From Planctomycetaceae bacterium (GTDB lineage Bacteria; Planctomycetota; Planctomycetia; Pirellulales; Pirellulaceae): a stretch of DNA of 64,000 bases. The translations under genes and the position numbers were made by a program. The stretch is from NCBI GenBank assembly GCA_020638995.1, contig JACKHM010000007.1:19738-83737 (forward strand). The letters are read 5' to 3'. Shown here piece by piece: positions 20,101 to 28,437 of this stretch; the stretch's first letter is position 1; each line of letters opens with the position of its first letter. The notes beneath the pieces were generated by a model that ran no database searches, was not told the origin of the DNA, and saw only the letters and a list, made by a program, of their open reading frames with translations.

Positions 20101-21431
20101 CGGATGTACTTGCCAAGATCGAAAACGCCCTGATTCAACGACCGGTACAGCGGATGCTGGCAGCCCTTGACTGGCCGTGGTTCCGCATGGCGTATCCACA
20201 TCTCGCCCGCGATGGGCGGTTTGTCGAGTTGATGAGCGACGCGGCGTTGGCGCGAGTGGCCCGCTCCAAAAGTACGGGACTGCGTACAGAGCTAAATGAG
20301 TTGAGTCCCGAGGAGGCAACCGATCGACTGCAGGAAGCGCTGGCCGCATCATTAGCGAGAATTCTTGACGCCGATCCAGGGCGAATTGACGTCAACACGT
20401 CTCTCGATAGCTTTGGCTTGGACTCGCTAATGCTAACCGACTTCCAACTATCAATTGTGCGGATGCTTGACGTCAATGTTCCGCTAATCAAACTGCTCAA
20501 GGGCCCGAGCATCGGAAGTCTATCGGCTGAGTTGTTGACACAGTTAGATAGCGGTGAGGGTGGGGAAGAGGAATCAACAACGGATGCCCCAATGAGCGAG
20601 CCTAGATTCGCGCTCGCCGAAGTCGAAGGTATCGAAATCCTAAGCCCTTGGCTCATCCGTGGACGCTCTGAACACACCGCCACAACACGATTAATCTGCT
20701 TCCACTCGATGGGTGTCGGCGCTTCGCTGTTTACAAACTTCTTGTTACAGCCACCCGCAGGATACGAAATCTTTGCAGTGCAGACGCCGGGGCGTGAAAA
20801 CCGAAGCGACGAAGCCGTCGCGCAAAGCGTTGACCATTTAGTCGACGAAATCGTCCCCCAAATTGGACCGCTTTTTGATCGGCCAGTAGTAATTTGGGGG
20901 CACAGTTTCGGCGGCATTGTCGCCAGAGAAGTCATCCGTCGCCTCCGGGAAAGCACGGGATGCGAACCGATGCACCTGTTGGTAACTGGCACAATCGCCC
21001 CGCACCTGATCAAGAGTTGGCAGAATCGCGAAGTCATTTTAAAGTCCGCAGTGACCGAAAACTCACCGGAATACTTGATGTCACTCTCTCGATATGTGGA
21101 TGACCCCGAGTTGTTGAAGGCAATCCTGCCTGGACTTCGGCGTGACTATCCTTTGTTAATGCCTTATCAGTTTGAGAACATCACGCCATTTGAGTTCCCA
21201 ATCACGGCCTTCGCGGCCCGACAGGACGAAGTTGTATATTGCGAAGAAGTTGAGGAGTGGCGTCAGCATACCAGTGGCGGTTTTGAATTGATTGAAGTAG
21301 ACGGCGACCATTGGTTCCTTAATCGCAACCGGGAGCAGATCAATGCGGTGCTGCATAATATTGTCGATGGGAATCGTGCGAAAGCGGTTCGGAACGTCGC
21401 AGCACCAGCGAAGATTAATATCGGGGAGTAG
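14112..21431 (+). CDS. Single-module reducing type I polyketide synthase, KS-AT-DH-ER-KR-ACP-TE
   Basis: 2439 residues in fungal/Mas-like order. KS (about 18-445): active Cys193 in DTACSSS, EAHGTGT and NLGHLEGASG. AT (560-860): Ser651 in GHSIGE, with AYHSHHM at the substrate-selectivity site, a form seen in iterative enzymes using malonyl units. DH (870-1165): H953xxxG957xxxxP962 and Asp1130. A non-catalytic linker/pseudo-reductase (1195-1440) precedes ER (1440-1770; HSAAGGVGNAA). KR (1786-1980): GGASGFG, Tyr1937, and L1878-D1879-D1880 of B-type reductases. ACP Ser2105 (LGLDSL). TE (2185-2425): Ser2265 in GHSFGG and HW near the end. All centres look intact, so it should make and release a fully reduced chain by itself, probably iteratively. 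No loading enzyme or phosphopantetheinyl transferase is adjacent. Confidence 0.95.
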   Translation: MTSRLDSPNCTAHVNSREREPLAVIGIGCRLPGDINSPEEFWDALLSGVDAICDVPEDRWNHARFHDTNPEKSGCIRNAKGGFIKGVDQFDGEFFGYFPAEAQRIDPQQRLLLEVTHEAMEDAGVRRDQMNGSRTSVFVGSFMYDYLCIQAAAEHRDEISPYVVMGNAICSLANRVSYNFNLKGPSVSLDTACSSSLTAIHLACQSLWSGDAEMAIAGGVNLMLRPESSIMLSKAGFLNSDQYCKAFDASANGYVRSEGVGVVILKPISKAVADGDAIYAQICGTAANQDGHLPEGYTVPNLLSQAALLEFAYESAGIDPTTVDFVEAHGTGTPVGDPVEASALGSVLGFSRTPDQPSLVIGSVKTNLGHLEGASGVAGFIKGVLTVQRGVAPPNLHFHRPNPSIPWEYYRLEVPTSPMPLGRGDRPLTVGVNSFGAGGANAHIVLRQWVEAASSRSKLPVGTNEDVAPEFKLYSLSAAKRDSLRALALRHAEFIETSEHPVEDIAWSAFTRRSRYDHMLAVVGTNASDVSAKLRKFADGQVSSETLTAVVKRRKEPKLAFVFSGQGGQWPRMGMQLMQHEPVFRRSMEEIDAIFRELSGWSLIAELERDGSESNVNNTVVVQPAVMAIQISLVRLYGHYGIHPVGVVGHSIGEVAAGFAAGALTLEQAVQVIYYRSQAQSRAAGKGGMLAVALAPDDARQLIERQDGVSIGAVNGPQMLTLSGDLEPLRKIAEALEMRGIFNRSVNVEVAYHSHHMESIKDVMMQSLSRVHGVKAEIPLYSTVTGGRADGLHLNAEYWYRNVRQPVLFTDALQGMVKNRFDTFIEIGPHPVLIRGGEALIDELGADAVMAPSMTRKEPAVTVFLQSLAWLAARGLEPDAALIFGTDCRYVRLPKHPWQHERYWFEAPDAMENRLGKHEHPFLKSGTQFATEEGFAVWNAALDLNKFPYLRDHRVDGEIVFPGTGHLELAWAIAREQIGHESFFLENLQFDSPLIFPENSRHPLAVRFEVVSGEGDFHLCSRLADASADAPWSKHSSGRIHTLNDQFVQTDEVLDDLHKRFHDSQSYLVEEFYENLRAAGLDYGEKFRCIKQLQHHERERHQHEWLARLQLPDELAHESVRQKIHPALLDACLHVMFADCHREGDSTSVYLPYRIDRIRFYRQPSKEVWSHVRITRRDRQYLCSDTSIFDDAGELVAEVQGLTCKRLVGAGSQKSDTLYDGSYEYQWEPVEHGSEHKRNYDCKYAVIITDAANLANNLSAQFLTEGIEPSIVSAADTLALDEVLQRIPLDRRSLILFAAGISKQPPAWESLAKYRPVPTLMHLVQTLQARQGVPRLVVTTSGAAGVEGDNDLALGQSILHGMTRVIKNECPNMPVTVIDLSSGIIPCELDSLFHELLHNRFDQDESEIALRGERRYIRRLVAVERERAEQEAVTVEAGIGGSYRAEPSDAGVLDQVAFRRLPPLEPGELEVEIAVEAAALNFKDVVNAMGVLPANAVAGGLAGDRLGFEVSGRVLQTGDRVHHLQSGDPVVARVANGFSGRVIAPSHCVVPRPLALTPQQAAAIPVVYITAWYSLCHLARMERGETVLIHSAAGGVGNAAIQLARRAGATVIATAGTKEKRAYVRSLGVEHVFDSRSLDFYSRVMEVTEQRGVDIVLNSLTGRFITQSLKCLAPFGRFVEIGKLDIYRNSKLSLLRLGENISYFVVDVDRLAAQKPALHHQVLTEVVAMFERGELQLPEITQFPASELTEALRFMTRGTHRGKIVLSMEDDQVQTQPPRSLSLRSNRTYLISGGASGFGLEVARWMADRGARHLVLVSRSGCKSLADEAVINEIKELGVEVRLAQVDVTDGATVKRLVEEIEGTPHPLAGVVHGAAVLDDASLSAMNLTRFAHAFNPKAQGAWNLHRATEVVGAELDFFLMLSSISSVLGLVGQVNYAAANYFQDALAHYRSQRGLPATSVNLGVLGKYAGMSNIEDNDLDLVGLLESQGMYVMPLADVLAKIENALIQRPVQRMLAALDWPWFRMAYPHLARDGRFVELMSDAALARVARSKSTGLRTELNELSPEEATDRLQEALAASLARILDADPGRIDVNTSLDSFGLDSLMLTDFQLSIVRMLDVNVPLIKLLKGPSIGSLSAELLTQLDSGEGGEEESTTDAPMSEPRFALAEVEGIEILSPWLIRGRSEHTATTRLICFHSMGVGASLFTNFLLQPPAGYEIFAVQTPGRENRSDEAVAQSVDHLVDEIVPQIGPLFDRPVVIWGHSFGGIVAREVIRRLRESTGCEPMHLLVTGTIAPHLIKSWQNREVILKSAVTENSPEYLMSLSRYVDDPELLKAILPGLRRDYPLLMPYQFENITPFEFPITAFAARQDEVVYCEEVEEWRQHTSGGFELIEVDGDHWFLNRNREQINAVLHNIVDGNRAKAVRNVAAPAKINIGE

Positions 21432-21460
21432 GCCGCTTACGAACACGTCTCAGCTCTTGA

Positions 21461-24400
21461 ATGAGGATGGCTATAGGGCACATGACCGACCACTTGGAGA
21501 TTTCACCTCATGATGCAAAGGAGCTTGATAGCCGCGTGATTGGCGGCCGTTATCGCACCGTACGTCTACTTAAAAAGGGTAATGACACGCGTGCTTTTCT
21601 TGCCTCGGACGCGACCGCGGGAACCTCCGTAGTTGTCAAGACCGCGGCCGCGTCGTCTTTCTCCGCATCTGCTCGCATGCGACTTGAACACGAAGCTCAA
21701 GTCTTGTCGCAGGTTGGCGATGGCGTATTCGCTCCGTTGCTCGACTTCGGATTTGCGGACGATGAAGTGTACCTCGTAATGCCCTATGTCCCTGGAGTAA
21801 CTCTCCAATCGAGACTTAAGCGGGGCCCGCTTACCGTGCTTGATTCAATCATGGTGGGGCAAGCACTCCTCGCCTCGCTTAGCGAGGCTCACGCTCACGA
21901 CATTCTGCATCGAGATATAAAACCCGCAAACGTGATCGTAAATGACGGCGATGCGCTGCGCGATGTCACCCTGATAGATTTCGGCTTAGTGCGTAGCACT
22001 CGCACTGACGAGAGTCTCCGAGACCATTGGGTGGGAACGGCGCAGTATCTTTCGCCTGAAGTAGCAGGATTGCTCGACAAAGAAGTAACGGTCTGTTCGG
22101 ATCTGTACGCGGTGGGGATCGTGCTCTTTGAGTGTCTCGTCGGCCAGCCGCCGTTTCAGGGGGATAGCGTGGGCACAATCCTCCGAAAGCAAATGGCATC
22201 GCGTCCCCCAGAAATTCGCAGCCTGGGATTACCCGTTCCGCGAGTTTTGGATGAAGTGATCCAGCGACTCCTGAGGAAGGACCCCCGCGATCGATACCAA
22301 TCTGCTGATGCAGTGATTTCCGATCTCAAGGAAATCGCGGCAGCATTGCGACGCGGTGTGATGGAGCCTTCCCTCGTGGTGGGTCTCCACGATCGTCGGA
22401 GCACTTTAACGGAACCAGCATTTGTTGGACGTGATCAAGAATTGGATTTACTGACTTCCAAGCTCGCTGCCACACAGGCAGGTCAAGGTGGGCTAGTGCT
22501 GTTGGAGGCCGAATCGGGCGGCGGAAAAAGTCGCTTGCTCTCAGAGTTCTCGCAGCGTGGTGCAACGCAGGGGGCCTGGGTGCTTCGCGGCCAGGGAACG
22601 GACCAAGCGGCACAACGGCCGTTCCAAGTACTGACCGGAGTCATCGATGGTTTGGAGACGACCACTAACTTGGAGCCAAGTGTTGGCGAGCACATTCAAT
22701 CGAGTTTGGGAGATTATCTCCAAGCGGCATGTTCCGCGTTGCCGCAATTGGCGCACGCGTTGGGTGTCAGCGTTCCTACCCAACAGGGCCCCGAAGAGCA
22801 CGGAGAGACTCGGAGTGTTCAGGCGCTCACGGCACTATTGGATGCGTTGGGATCCACCGGGCGCCCCGTTTTGCTGCTGCTGGATGATTGCCAGTGGGCG
22901 GACGATCTGACGATTAAGGTCTTAAGGAATTGGCAACGTCGACGGGACGACACGCCGCACCCGGTGCTGCTGGTCGCAGCCTTTCGATCCGAAGAAGTCC
23001 CGCCTCATCACCCGCTACGTGAACTGTCGCCAACATCGGAATTAAAACTTCCCACATTTCGGGCTTCGGATGTGCGTCAATTGGTCGAGTCGATGGCTGG
23101 GCCGTTGCCGGACGAAGCCGTGGATGTGATCGAAAGATTGGCCGAAGGAAGCCCGTTTATGGCGGCCGCCGCAGTAAGAGGCCTTGTGGAATCTGGTGCA
23201 CTCGTACCGACCGGTTCCGAAGAAGCTGAAGGAGCATGGCGTGTGGCGCCATCGGCCATGGCCGATGTACAGTCCTCGCGACATGCAGCAGCATTCCTTT
23301 CACGTCGTATCGAGTTGTTACAAGAAAGCACGATCGAGCTGCTTTCGGTGGGTGCCGTTCTTGGCAAAGAGTTCGATCTATTCACGGCATCGAAACTAGC
23401 GCGGCATACTTCCGCGCAAGCGATCACAGGGATGGACGAGGCACACGAGCGGCACATCATCTGGACTAAAGTGAAGGACGGTCGGTGCGTCTTCGTACAC
23501 GACAAACTCCGTGAAACTCTACTCGCTCGTTTGCCAAACAGAGAGCTTAAAGAAGTCCACCTTCGAGCGGCACTTTATATTGCATCCGAAGCCCCTGACC
23601 AACACTACGACCTGGCTTACCATTTCGATGCTGCGGGAGAAAGCGATAGAGCCTTACCCTTCGCACTTGCTGCCGCCGAGGATGCTCGCGTTCATCAATG
23701 GCTGGAGACCGCTGAACAGCAGTATCGCATTGCAGAAAGGGGCGTTTCTGATGCTGATGAATTCACTCGATATCGTATTTCTGCAGGGCTGGGCGAAGTC
23801 CTAATGCTACGTGGCCTCTACTCGCCAGCCGCTCAAATGTTTGCAACAGCCAGTTCTCTAGCCAAGGATGATTTCACGCGTGCCCAAATTGAAGGCAAGC
23901 TCGGCGAGCTCGCGTTTAAGCAGGGCGACAATAAGGTTGCGGCTGAGACAATGAAACGTGCGCTCGGGTTTCTGGGGTGTAATGTTCCCTCTCATTCTGC
24001 GGTGTTTGCGACCCTACTGTGCTGGGAATTGTTCGTGCAAATGTTGCATACCGTCTTTCCCAAACTGTTCCTGGCACGTCGTCGCTTGGAAGGAGCAGAA
24101 CGCGAGTTCCTTGCAGTGCGGCTGTATATCGCCCTGTCATACGCTTATTTTTTCGACCGATTGGTCCCCTGCTTTTGGGCGCATTTACGGGCCTTCAACA
24201 TAGTGGAAAGATATCCGCCAACACGTGAACTAAGCCACGTCTGGGCATCCCACGCCCCTGCGATGTGTTTGATTCCCTGGCTGCGGCGTGGTGAACTCTA
24301 CGCAAAGAAATCACTTGAAATCCGCAAGGAACTTGGTGATGCCTGCGGCCAAGGCCAGTCGTTTCACTACTGGGGTGTGGTGCACTTCACCGGAGCCCGC

Positions 24401-27400
24401 TTCGACGATTGCATTGATAAGTGCGCCCAGGCGGTTAGCCTGCTCGAACGAACCGGGGACTTTTGGGAAAGGAATATGGCCAAATGGCAGAGCGCCAATG
24501 CGGTCTATCGTAAAGGTAATCTGACGCGCGCGATCACCGAAGCCGAGCAGTTGTATGAAGTTTGCAGCGAAATGGGCGACGATAAAGTATCGGGATTCAT
24601 CCTGGACGTTTGGTCGCGCGCGTCGGGCGGGAAATTGCCGGCCGAAATTGTCCAGCGAGAAATGCTGAAAAAGCGGAACGACGTTCAGGCTACGGCTCAG
24701 GTGCTACTGGCAGAAGCGGTGCGTCTTGTCGGACACCGAGAATTAAACCAGGCCGTTAAGGTCCTCGCGCAAGCTCGTCAGGTCTGCCGCGAAGTGGGAA
24801 TGATGAATGCGTGGGTCTCACCGGTGCTTCCCTGGCTGGCAACCACCCGCCGATTGCAGTGGGAAAGTGCAGCTGAAGATTTGGTGCCAGCGCGCCGCCG
24901 CCGCTTACTCAAGAGTGCTCGGCGAGCTTCTCAAAATGCCTTGGCTGTAGCCAGGAAGTTCCAAACGGACCTGCCCCATGCACTGCGTGAGGCAGGGTTT
25001 GTGGCGGCGATGCAGGGTTCGGCACATACGGCGCGGCGATACTTTGACGAGAGTTTGGTGGTTGCGGAGTGTCAGGGAGCTAAGTTTGAGCACGCTCAAA
25101 CGCTTCTGGCGCGGGGACGCGTCGGGCTAGAGTTGGATTGGCCCGGTGCCGCCGAAGACGTCGCTAATGCGCGCGACGCATTGCAATCGATCGGAGCGGA
25201 CTTTGCAATCGACGGGACTGCGATGCAAGAGGGTACGCCAGCCAAGGCTGCGACCCTGTCGCTAGTCGATCGGTTCGATAAGGTGCTTGAAGCCGGCCGT
25301 CGTATCGCCTCAGCGCTCTCACGAGTCGCCGTTTTCAATGAGGTTCGCGAAGCAGCGGACGTATTACTTCGCGGAGAACGCTGTCTCTTGCTGAAACTGC
25401 AAGGCGGCGATGTGGGAGAAGATCTCACAACGGCGTCCGGTGAAATCGAGACAGAGTATCGCAACAGCATGGCGGAACGTGCGATTAGCACGCGGCAGGT
25501 AGTTGTGCTCACTGAAGAGTCTTGGGCTGACGAAGACGATGCTTTGCTTTCCGGAGTGCGTTCGGCGCTTTGCGCCCCGGTTTTTGTCCGCGGAGCACCC
25601 GCTGGCTGCTTTTATGTCGATCATCGCAATGTCAGCGGCTTGTTCGGTGAGGACGAGAAGCGACTTGCCGAGTTCATTGCCACGATTGCGGGTGCAGCAC
25701 TGGAAAACGCCGAAGGTTTCGCTGAACTCCAACGCTTAAATGAGACGTTGGAACAACGCGTGGCCGATCGAACAGCTGCGTTGGAGGCGCGCGCAAAAGA
25801 GCTTGCTGTTTCCAATTCCGAATTGAAACGTACTGCCGCCGAGTTGCGCCGCAGTGAAGATGAATTGCGGCTCGCGAAAGAGGCGGCCGAACAAGCCAAC
25901 CGCGCAAAGAGCGATTTCCTCGCGAACATGAGCCACGAAATTCGGACGCCGATGAATGGCATCATGGGAATGGCTGAACTCGCTCTCCAGACAAACCTCA
26001 CGCATCAGCAAAGCGAGTATCTCAACATCGTGATGCAATCGGCAGACTCGCTGCTGCGGTTGCTGAACGACATTCTTGACTTCTCGAAGGTCGAAGCCGG
26101 CAAATTGGAGTTAGAGAAGATTGACTTCCCATTGCGAGACAGCCTCGGCGATGCAATGCACACGTTTGGGTTAAGTGCGGCGGCGAAGTGTGTCGAGCTA
26201 AACTACCTTGTCCCTCCCGATGTTCCTGACATGCTAGTCGGTGATCCAGGGCGACTTCGGCAGATCATCGTAAACCTCGTGGGAAATGCGCTCAAATTCA
26301 CGGAACAGGGTGAAATCGTGGTTACCGTGACGGCCGAAGCGGTTGAGGAGTCTCACGTTGAGTTGCACTTCATGGTAAGCGACACAGGAGTCGGAATCCC
26401 CGAGGACAAGCTGCAAAAGATCTTCGAGGCGTTTGGCCAAGCAGACACATCGACGACCAGACGATACGGAGGCACAGGCCTGGGGCTTAATATCTCTCGG
26501 CAACTCGTCAATCTCATGGACGGAGAACTCTGGGTCGAAAGCGAACTCGGTGAGGGCAGCGAGTTTCATTTCACCGTCAGATTTGGTATAGCGAAGGGTG
26601 CTCCACGCCACTCTTGGTTCAAAATCGAAGAGTTGTCGGATATGCCGGTCTTGGTCGTGGTCGACAACAACACGAACCGCCGAATCCTCCAAGACGTGCT
26701 AGTGAACTGGGGGATGAGGCCGTACCTGGCTGCCGACGGCCTCAACGCACTGGCACAACTCGACGAGGCTGTCACTGACGGCGATCCGTTCAGACTCGTC
26801 CTACTGGACATGATGCTGAAGGAAATGGATGGGTTCATGGTGGCTGAGCGGGCACGGAAGGATCCACGCTTGAACGATTGCAAATTCATCATGTTGTCTT
26901 CTGCCGGACTGACCGACAACTCGACGCGTTGCGAGGAACTGGGCATTGCGTATAACCTCATCAAGCCTGTCAAGCAGTCGAACTTGCGCGATACTATCTT
27001 GCGAACTCTGAGCGACGATAAAAGGTCGGAAGTCCAAGTCAGCACCGCCAAGCCACAGGAAGACACACTGCCCCGAAAGTCACTACGAATTCTGCTGGCC
27101 GAGGATGGGCTGATTAACCAGAAAGTGGCTCGTGGATTGCTCGAGCAACGGGGCCATAGCGTCGTGATCGCAAATAATGGCTGCGAAGCCGTCGCAGCGG
27201 TCGATAGGGAAGTCTTTGATCTGGTCCTGATGGATGTAATGATGCCAGAGATGGATGGCTTCGAGGCGACAACCGTCATTCGCGAGAAGGAAGAAAGGAC
27301 GGGCCAGCACCTGCACATCGTCGCAATGACAGCTCACGCGCTGAAGGGTGACCGCGAGCGTTGTCTGCAAGCCGGAATGGACGCTTACCTGTCCAAGCCC

Positions 27401-27451
27401 GTCCAGCCCAAAGCGTTGTACGAGTTGATTGAGGGGATTTCCGGTTCGTAG
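21461..27451 (+). CDS. HstK-type Ser/Thr kinase / ATPase / GAF / histidine kinase with two receivers
   Basis: 1996 residues. Order: Ser/Thr kinase (30-290; HRDIKPAN with Asp152, IDFGLV; glycine loop degenerate, KKGNDTRAF), AAA-type ATPase (320-600; Walker A AESGGGKS, Walker B LLLLDDCQWAD), TPR-like region (640-1220), GAF (1268-1420), coiled coil, HisKA (His1492 in SHEIRTPMNG), HATPase (GGTGLGLNIS), receiver 1 (1727-1850; LLDMMLKEMDG) and receiver 2 (1874-1993; Asp1925 in LMDVMMPEMDG). This is the HstK-like layout of cyanobacteria and myxobacteria plus two receivers. It begins 30 bases after the polyketide synthase stop, so it is probably in the same transcript and may control the pathway. ATG 21482, with AGGG upstream, is an alternative start. 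No output domain is present; phosphotransfer to a separate partner is expected. Confidence 0.95.
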   Translation: MRMAIGHMTDHLEISPHDAKELDSRVIGGRYRTVRLLKKGNDTRAFLASDATAGTSVVVKTAAASSFSASARMRLEHEAQVLSQVGDGVFAPLLDFGFADDEVYLVMPYVPGVTLQSRLKRGPLTVLDSIMVGQALLASLSEAHAHDILHRDIKPANVIVNDGDALRDVTLIDFGLVRSTRTDESLRDHWVGTAQYLSPEVAGLLDKEVTVCSDLYAVGIVLFECLVGQPPFQGDSVGTILRKQMASRPPEIRSLGLPVPRVLDEVIQRLLRKDPRDRYQSADAVISDLKEIAAALRRGVMEPSLVVGLHDRRSTLTEPAFVGRDQELDLLTSKLAATQAGQGGLVLLEAESGGGKSRLLSEFSQRGATQGAWVLRGQGTDQAAQRPFQVLTGVIDGLETTTNLEPSVGEHIQSSLGDYLQAACSALPQLAHALGVSVPTQQGPEEHGETRSVQALTALLDALGSTGRPVLLLLDDCQWADDLTIKVLRNWQRRRDDTPHPVLLVAAFRSEEVPPHHPLRELSPTSELKLPTFRASDVRQLVESMAGPLPDEAVDVIERLAEGSPFMAAAAVRGLVESGALVPTGSEEAEGAWRVAPSAMADVQSSRHAAAFLSRRIELLQESTIELLSVGAVLGKEFDLFTASKLARHTSAQAITGMDEAHERHIIWTKVKDGRCVFVHDKLRETLLARLPNRELKEVHLRAALYIASEAPDQHYDLAYHFDAAGESDRALPFALAAAEDARVHQWLETAEQQYRIAERGVSDADEFTRYRISAGLGEVLMLRGLYSPAAQMFATASSLAKDDFTRAQIEGKLGELAFKQGDNKVAAETMKRALGFLGCNVPSHSAVFATLLCWELFVQMLHTVFPKLFLARRRLEGAEREFLAVRLYIALSYAYFFDRLVPCFWAHLRAFNIVERYPPTRELSHVWASHAPAMCLIPWLRRGELYAKKSLEIRKELGDACGQGQSFHYWGVVHFTGARFDDCIDKCAQAVSLLERTGDFWERNMAKWQSANAVYRKGNLTRAITEAEQLYEVCSEMGDDKVSGFILDVWSRASGGKLPAEIVQREMLKKRNDVQATAQVLLAEAVRLVGHRELNQAVKVLAQARQVCREVGMMNAWVSPVLPWLATTRRLQWESAAEDLVPARRRRLLKSARRASQNALAVARKFQTDLPHALREAGFVAAMQGSAHTARRYFDESLVVAECQGAKFEHAQTLLARGRVGLELDWPGAAEDVANARDALQSIGADFAIDGTAMQEGTPAKAATLSLVDRFDKVLEAGRRIASALSRVAVFNEVREAADVLLRGERCLLLKLQGGDVGEDLTTASGEIETEYRNSMAERAISTRQVVVLTEESWADEDDALLSGVRSALCAPVFVRGAPAGCFYVDHRNVSGLFGEDEKRLAEFIATIAGAALENAEGFAELQRLNETLEQRVADRTAALEARAKELAVSNSELKRTAAELRRSEDELRLAKEAAEQANRAKSDFLANMSHEIRTPMNGIMGMAELALQTNLTHQQSEYLNIVMQSADSLLRLLNDILDFSKVEAGKLELEKIDFPLRDSLGDAMHTFGLSAAAKCVELNYLVPPDVPDMLVGDPGRLRQIIVNLVGNALKFTEQGEIVVTVTAEAVEESHVELHFMVSDTGVGIPEDKLQKIFEAFGQADTSTTRRYGGTGLGLNISRQLVNLMDGELWVESELGEGSEFHFTVRFGIAKGAPRHSWFKIEELSDMPVLVVVDNNTNRRILQDVLVNWGMRPYLAADGLNALAQLDEAVTDGDPFRLVLLDMMLKEMDGFMVAERARKDPRLNDCKFIMLSSAGLTDNSTRCEELGIAYNLIKPVKQSNLRDTILRTLSDDKRSEVQVSTAKPQEDTLPRKSLRILLAEDGLINQKVARGLLEQRGHSVVIANNGCEAVAAVDREVFDLVLMDVMMPEMDGFEATTVIREKEERTGQHLHIVAMTAHALKGDRERCLQAGMDAYLSKPVQPKALYELIEGISGS

Positions 27452-27463
27452 TCCTCCACAGCA

Positions 27464-27488
27464 GGGGCCGCTGCGCACTCCTGGCCCC
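27464..27488. terminator. Hairpin between convergent genes
   Basis: GGGGCC (27464-27469) pairs with GGCCCC (27483-27488) across 13 bases, in the 61-base gap between the convergent kinase and HExxH-protein genes. No T-tract follows on either strand, so a terminator role is only suggested by position. Confidence 0.35.
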
Positions 27489-27512
27489 AAAAGTAATCTT
27501 GGACTCACAGGT

Positions 27513-28325
27513 TCATCGGGCAGGGCGAGTCGCCGGATCTTCGGTCACATGGCACGGTCGAAGACTCTTATAAGCTTCACTCTCAAGCAACGCCTCAACC
27601 TCATCCTGATACGCGAACTCTACAGCATCCAGGTTGAGTTTTGTGTATAGCGAATCGAAATACTTCTTTCGGTCTCGCATCACAGACTGACCGTGTAAAC
27701 TCACTTGATCCAGGGTCGCGTAATTGGCCCGAATTAGATCCAGAATCGCGGACTGGCGTCGTTTAATCTCACCGTTAATACCAGCTCGAATTTGCTCATC
27801 AGTAGGCTTGGCGTCGCCTTCCAGTGAGAATCGATACACGGGAATATGGCAGCACAAATGACGAAGCAATGCCCGCGGGCGGGGGTCAAGGCTTACCGCG
27901 ACATGGTCAAATTCGTGCCCAAGTAAACGCGACTCCCACACTTCTGGCCGATAAAAGTCCACAGGCATGCGAATGACGTGGCGCAAGTGAGGGATTGGTT
28001 TAATATTTGACGGCGTGACCGAAACATTTGTAACGCCGTTTTCAACCTGCGTCTGGTATTGGTAATCGTACGACCAGTCCATCTTTAGAAAGAAGTCGGT
28101 CTTGCCGATTGTTGCCGGAAGGTCCCGAACAAAGGTAATCGTGACTTCTCCCTCACGAATCAGCGGCAAGAGGCGGGATGGTGCCGGTTTATCCAGAATG
28201 GCATCGCGAAACGCTAACTCAAGATTGATTCGTGATTCGAACTCGTCTGCCGGGGCCGTGGAAGGGGCGAGGCAAAGGCAGGCCATCATCGAAACGAAAA
28301 ACGAGATTCGTTTGTGCATTTGCAT
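27513..28325 (-). CDS. Secreted protein with an HExxH motif, unknown family
   Basis: 270 residues from ATG 28325 (28319 is a second ATG); the open frame extends to 28547 but only this start puts a signal peptide (ISFFVSMMACLCLAPSTAPA) first. The mature part has LLGHEFDHVAVSLDPRP near residue 150, matching HExxH of zinc metallopeptidases, and an earlier Cys-free domain with YDYQYQTQ. I do not recognise the family; it slightly recalls DUF922-type predicted proteases. A third zinc ligand is not obvious. It lies downstream of the MFS exporter gene on the same strand. Confidence 0.75.
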   Translation of the reverse strand: MQMHKRISFFVSMMACLCLAPSTAPADEFESRINLELAFRDAILDKPAPSRLLPLIREGEVTITFVRDLPATIGKTDFFLKMDWSYDYQYQTQVENGVTNVSVTPSNIKPIPHLRHVIRMPVDFYRPEVWESRLLGHEFDHVAVSLDPRPRALLRHLCCHIPVYRFSLEGDAKPTDEQIRAGINGEIKRRQSAILDLIRANYATLDQVSLHGQSVMRDRKKYFDSLYTKLNLDAVEFAYQDEVEALLESEAYKSLRPCHVTEDPATRPAR

Positions 28326-28437
28326 CGCGGAAGCCTGCCGCTGAGTTGCCGAACGCGGTGACAAGTCTTGGAGTGCGTGAATCCTGATTATGCTCACTTT
28401 GAAACGCAATTGATAGTGAGACGAGCGTTCAGTGCGA

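Noticed and set aside
20135..21037. 300-residue open frame on the minus strand inside the polyketide synthase gene
   Set aside because: Fully antisense to conserved KR, ACP and TE domains; the translation is Ser/Arg-rich without domains, as expected of a shadow frame.
26566..27318. 250-residue minus-strand open frame in the receiver region of the big kinase
   Set aside because: Antisense to two clear receiver domains; Ser/Arg-rich shadow.
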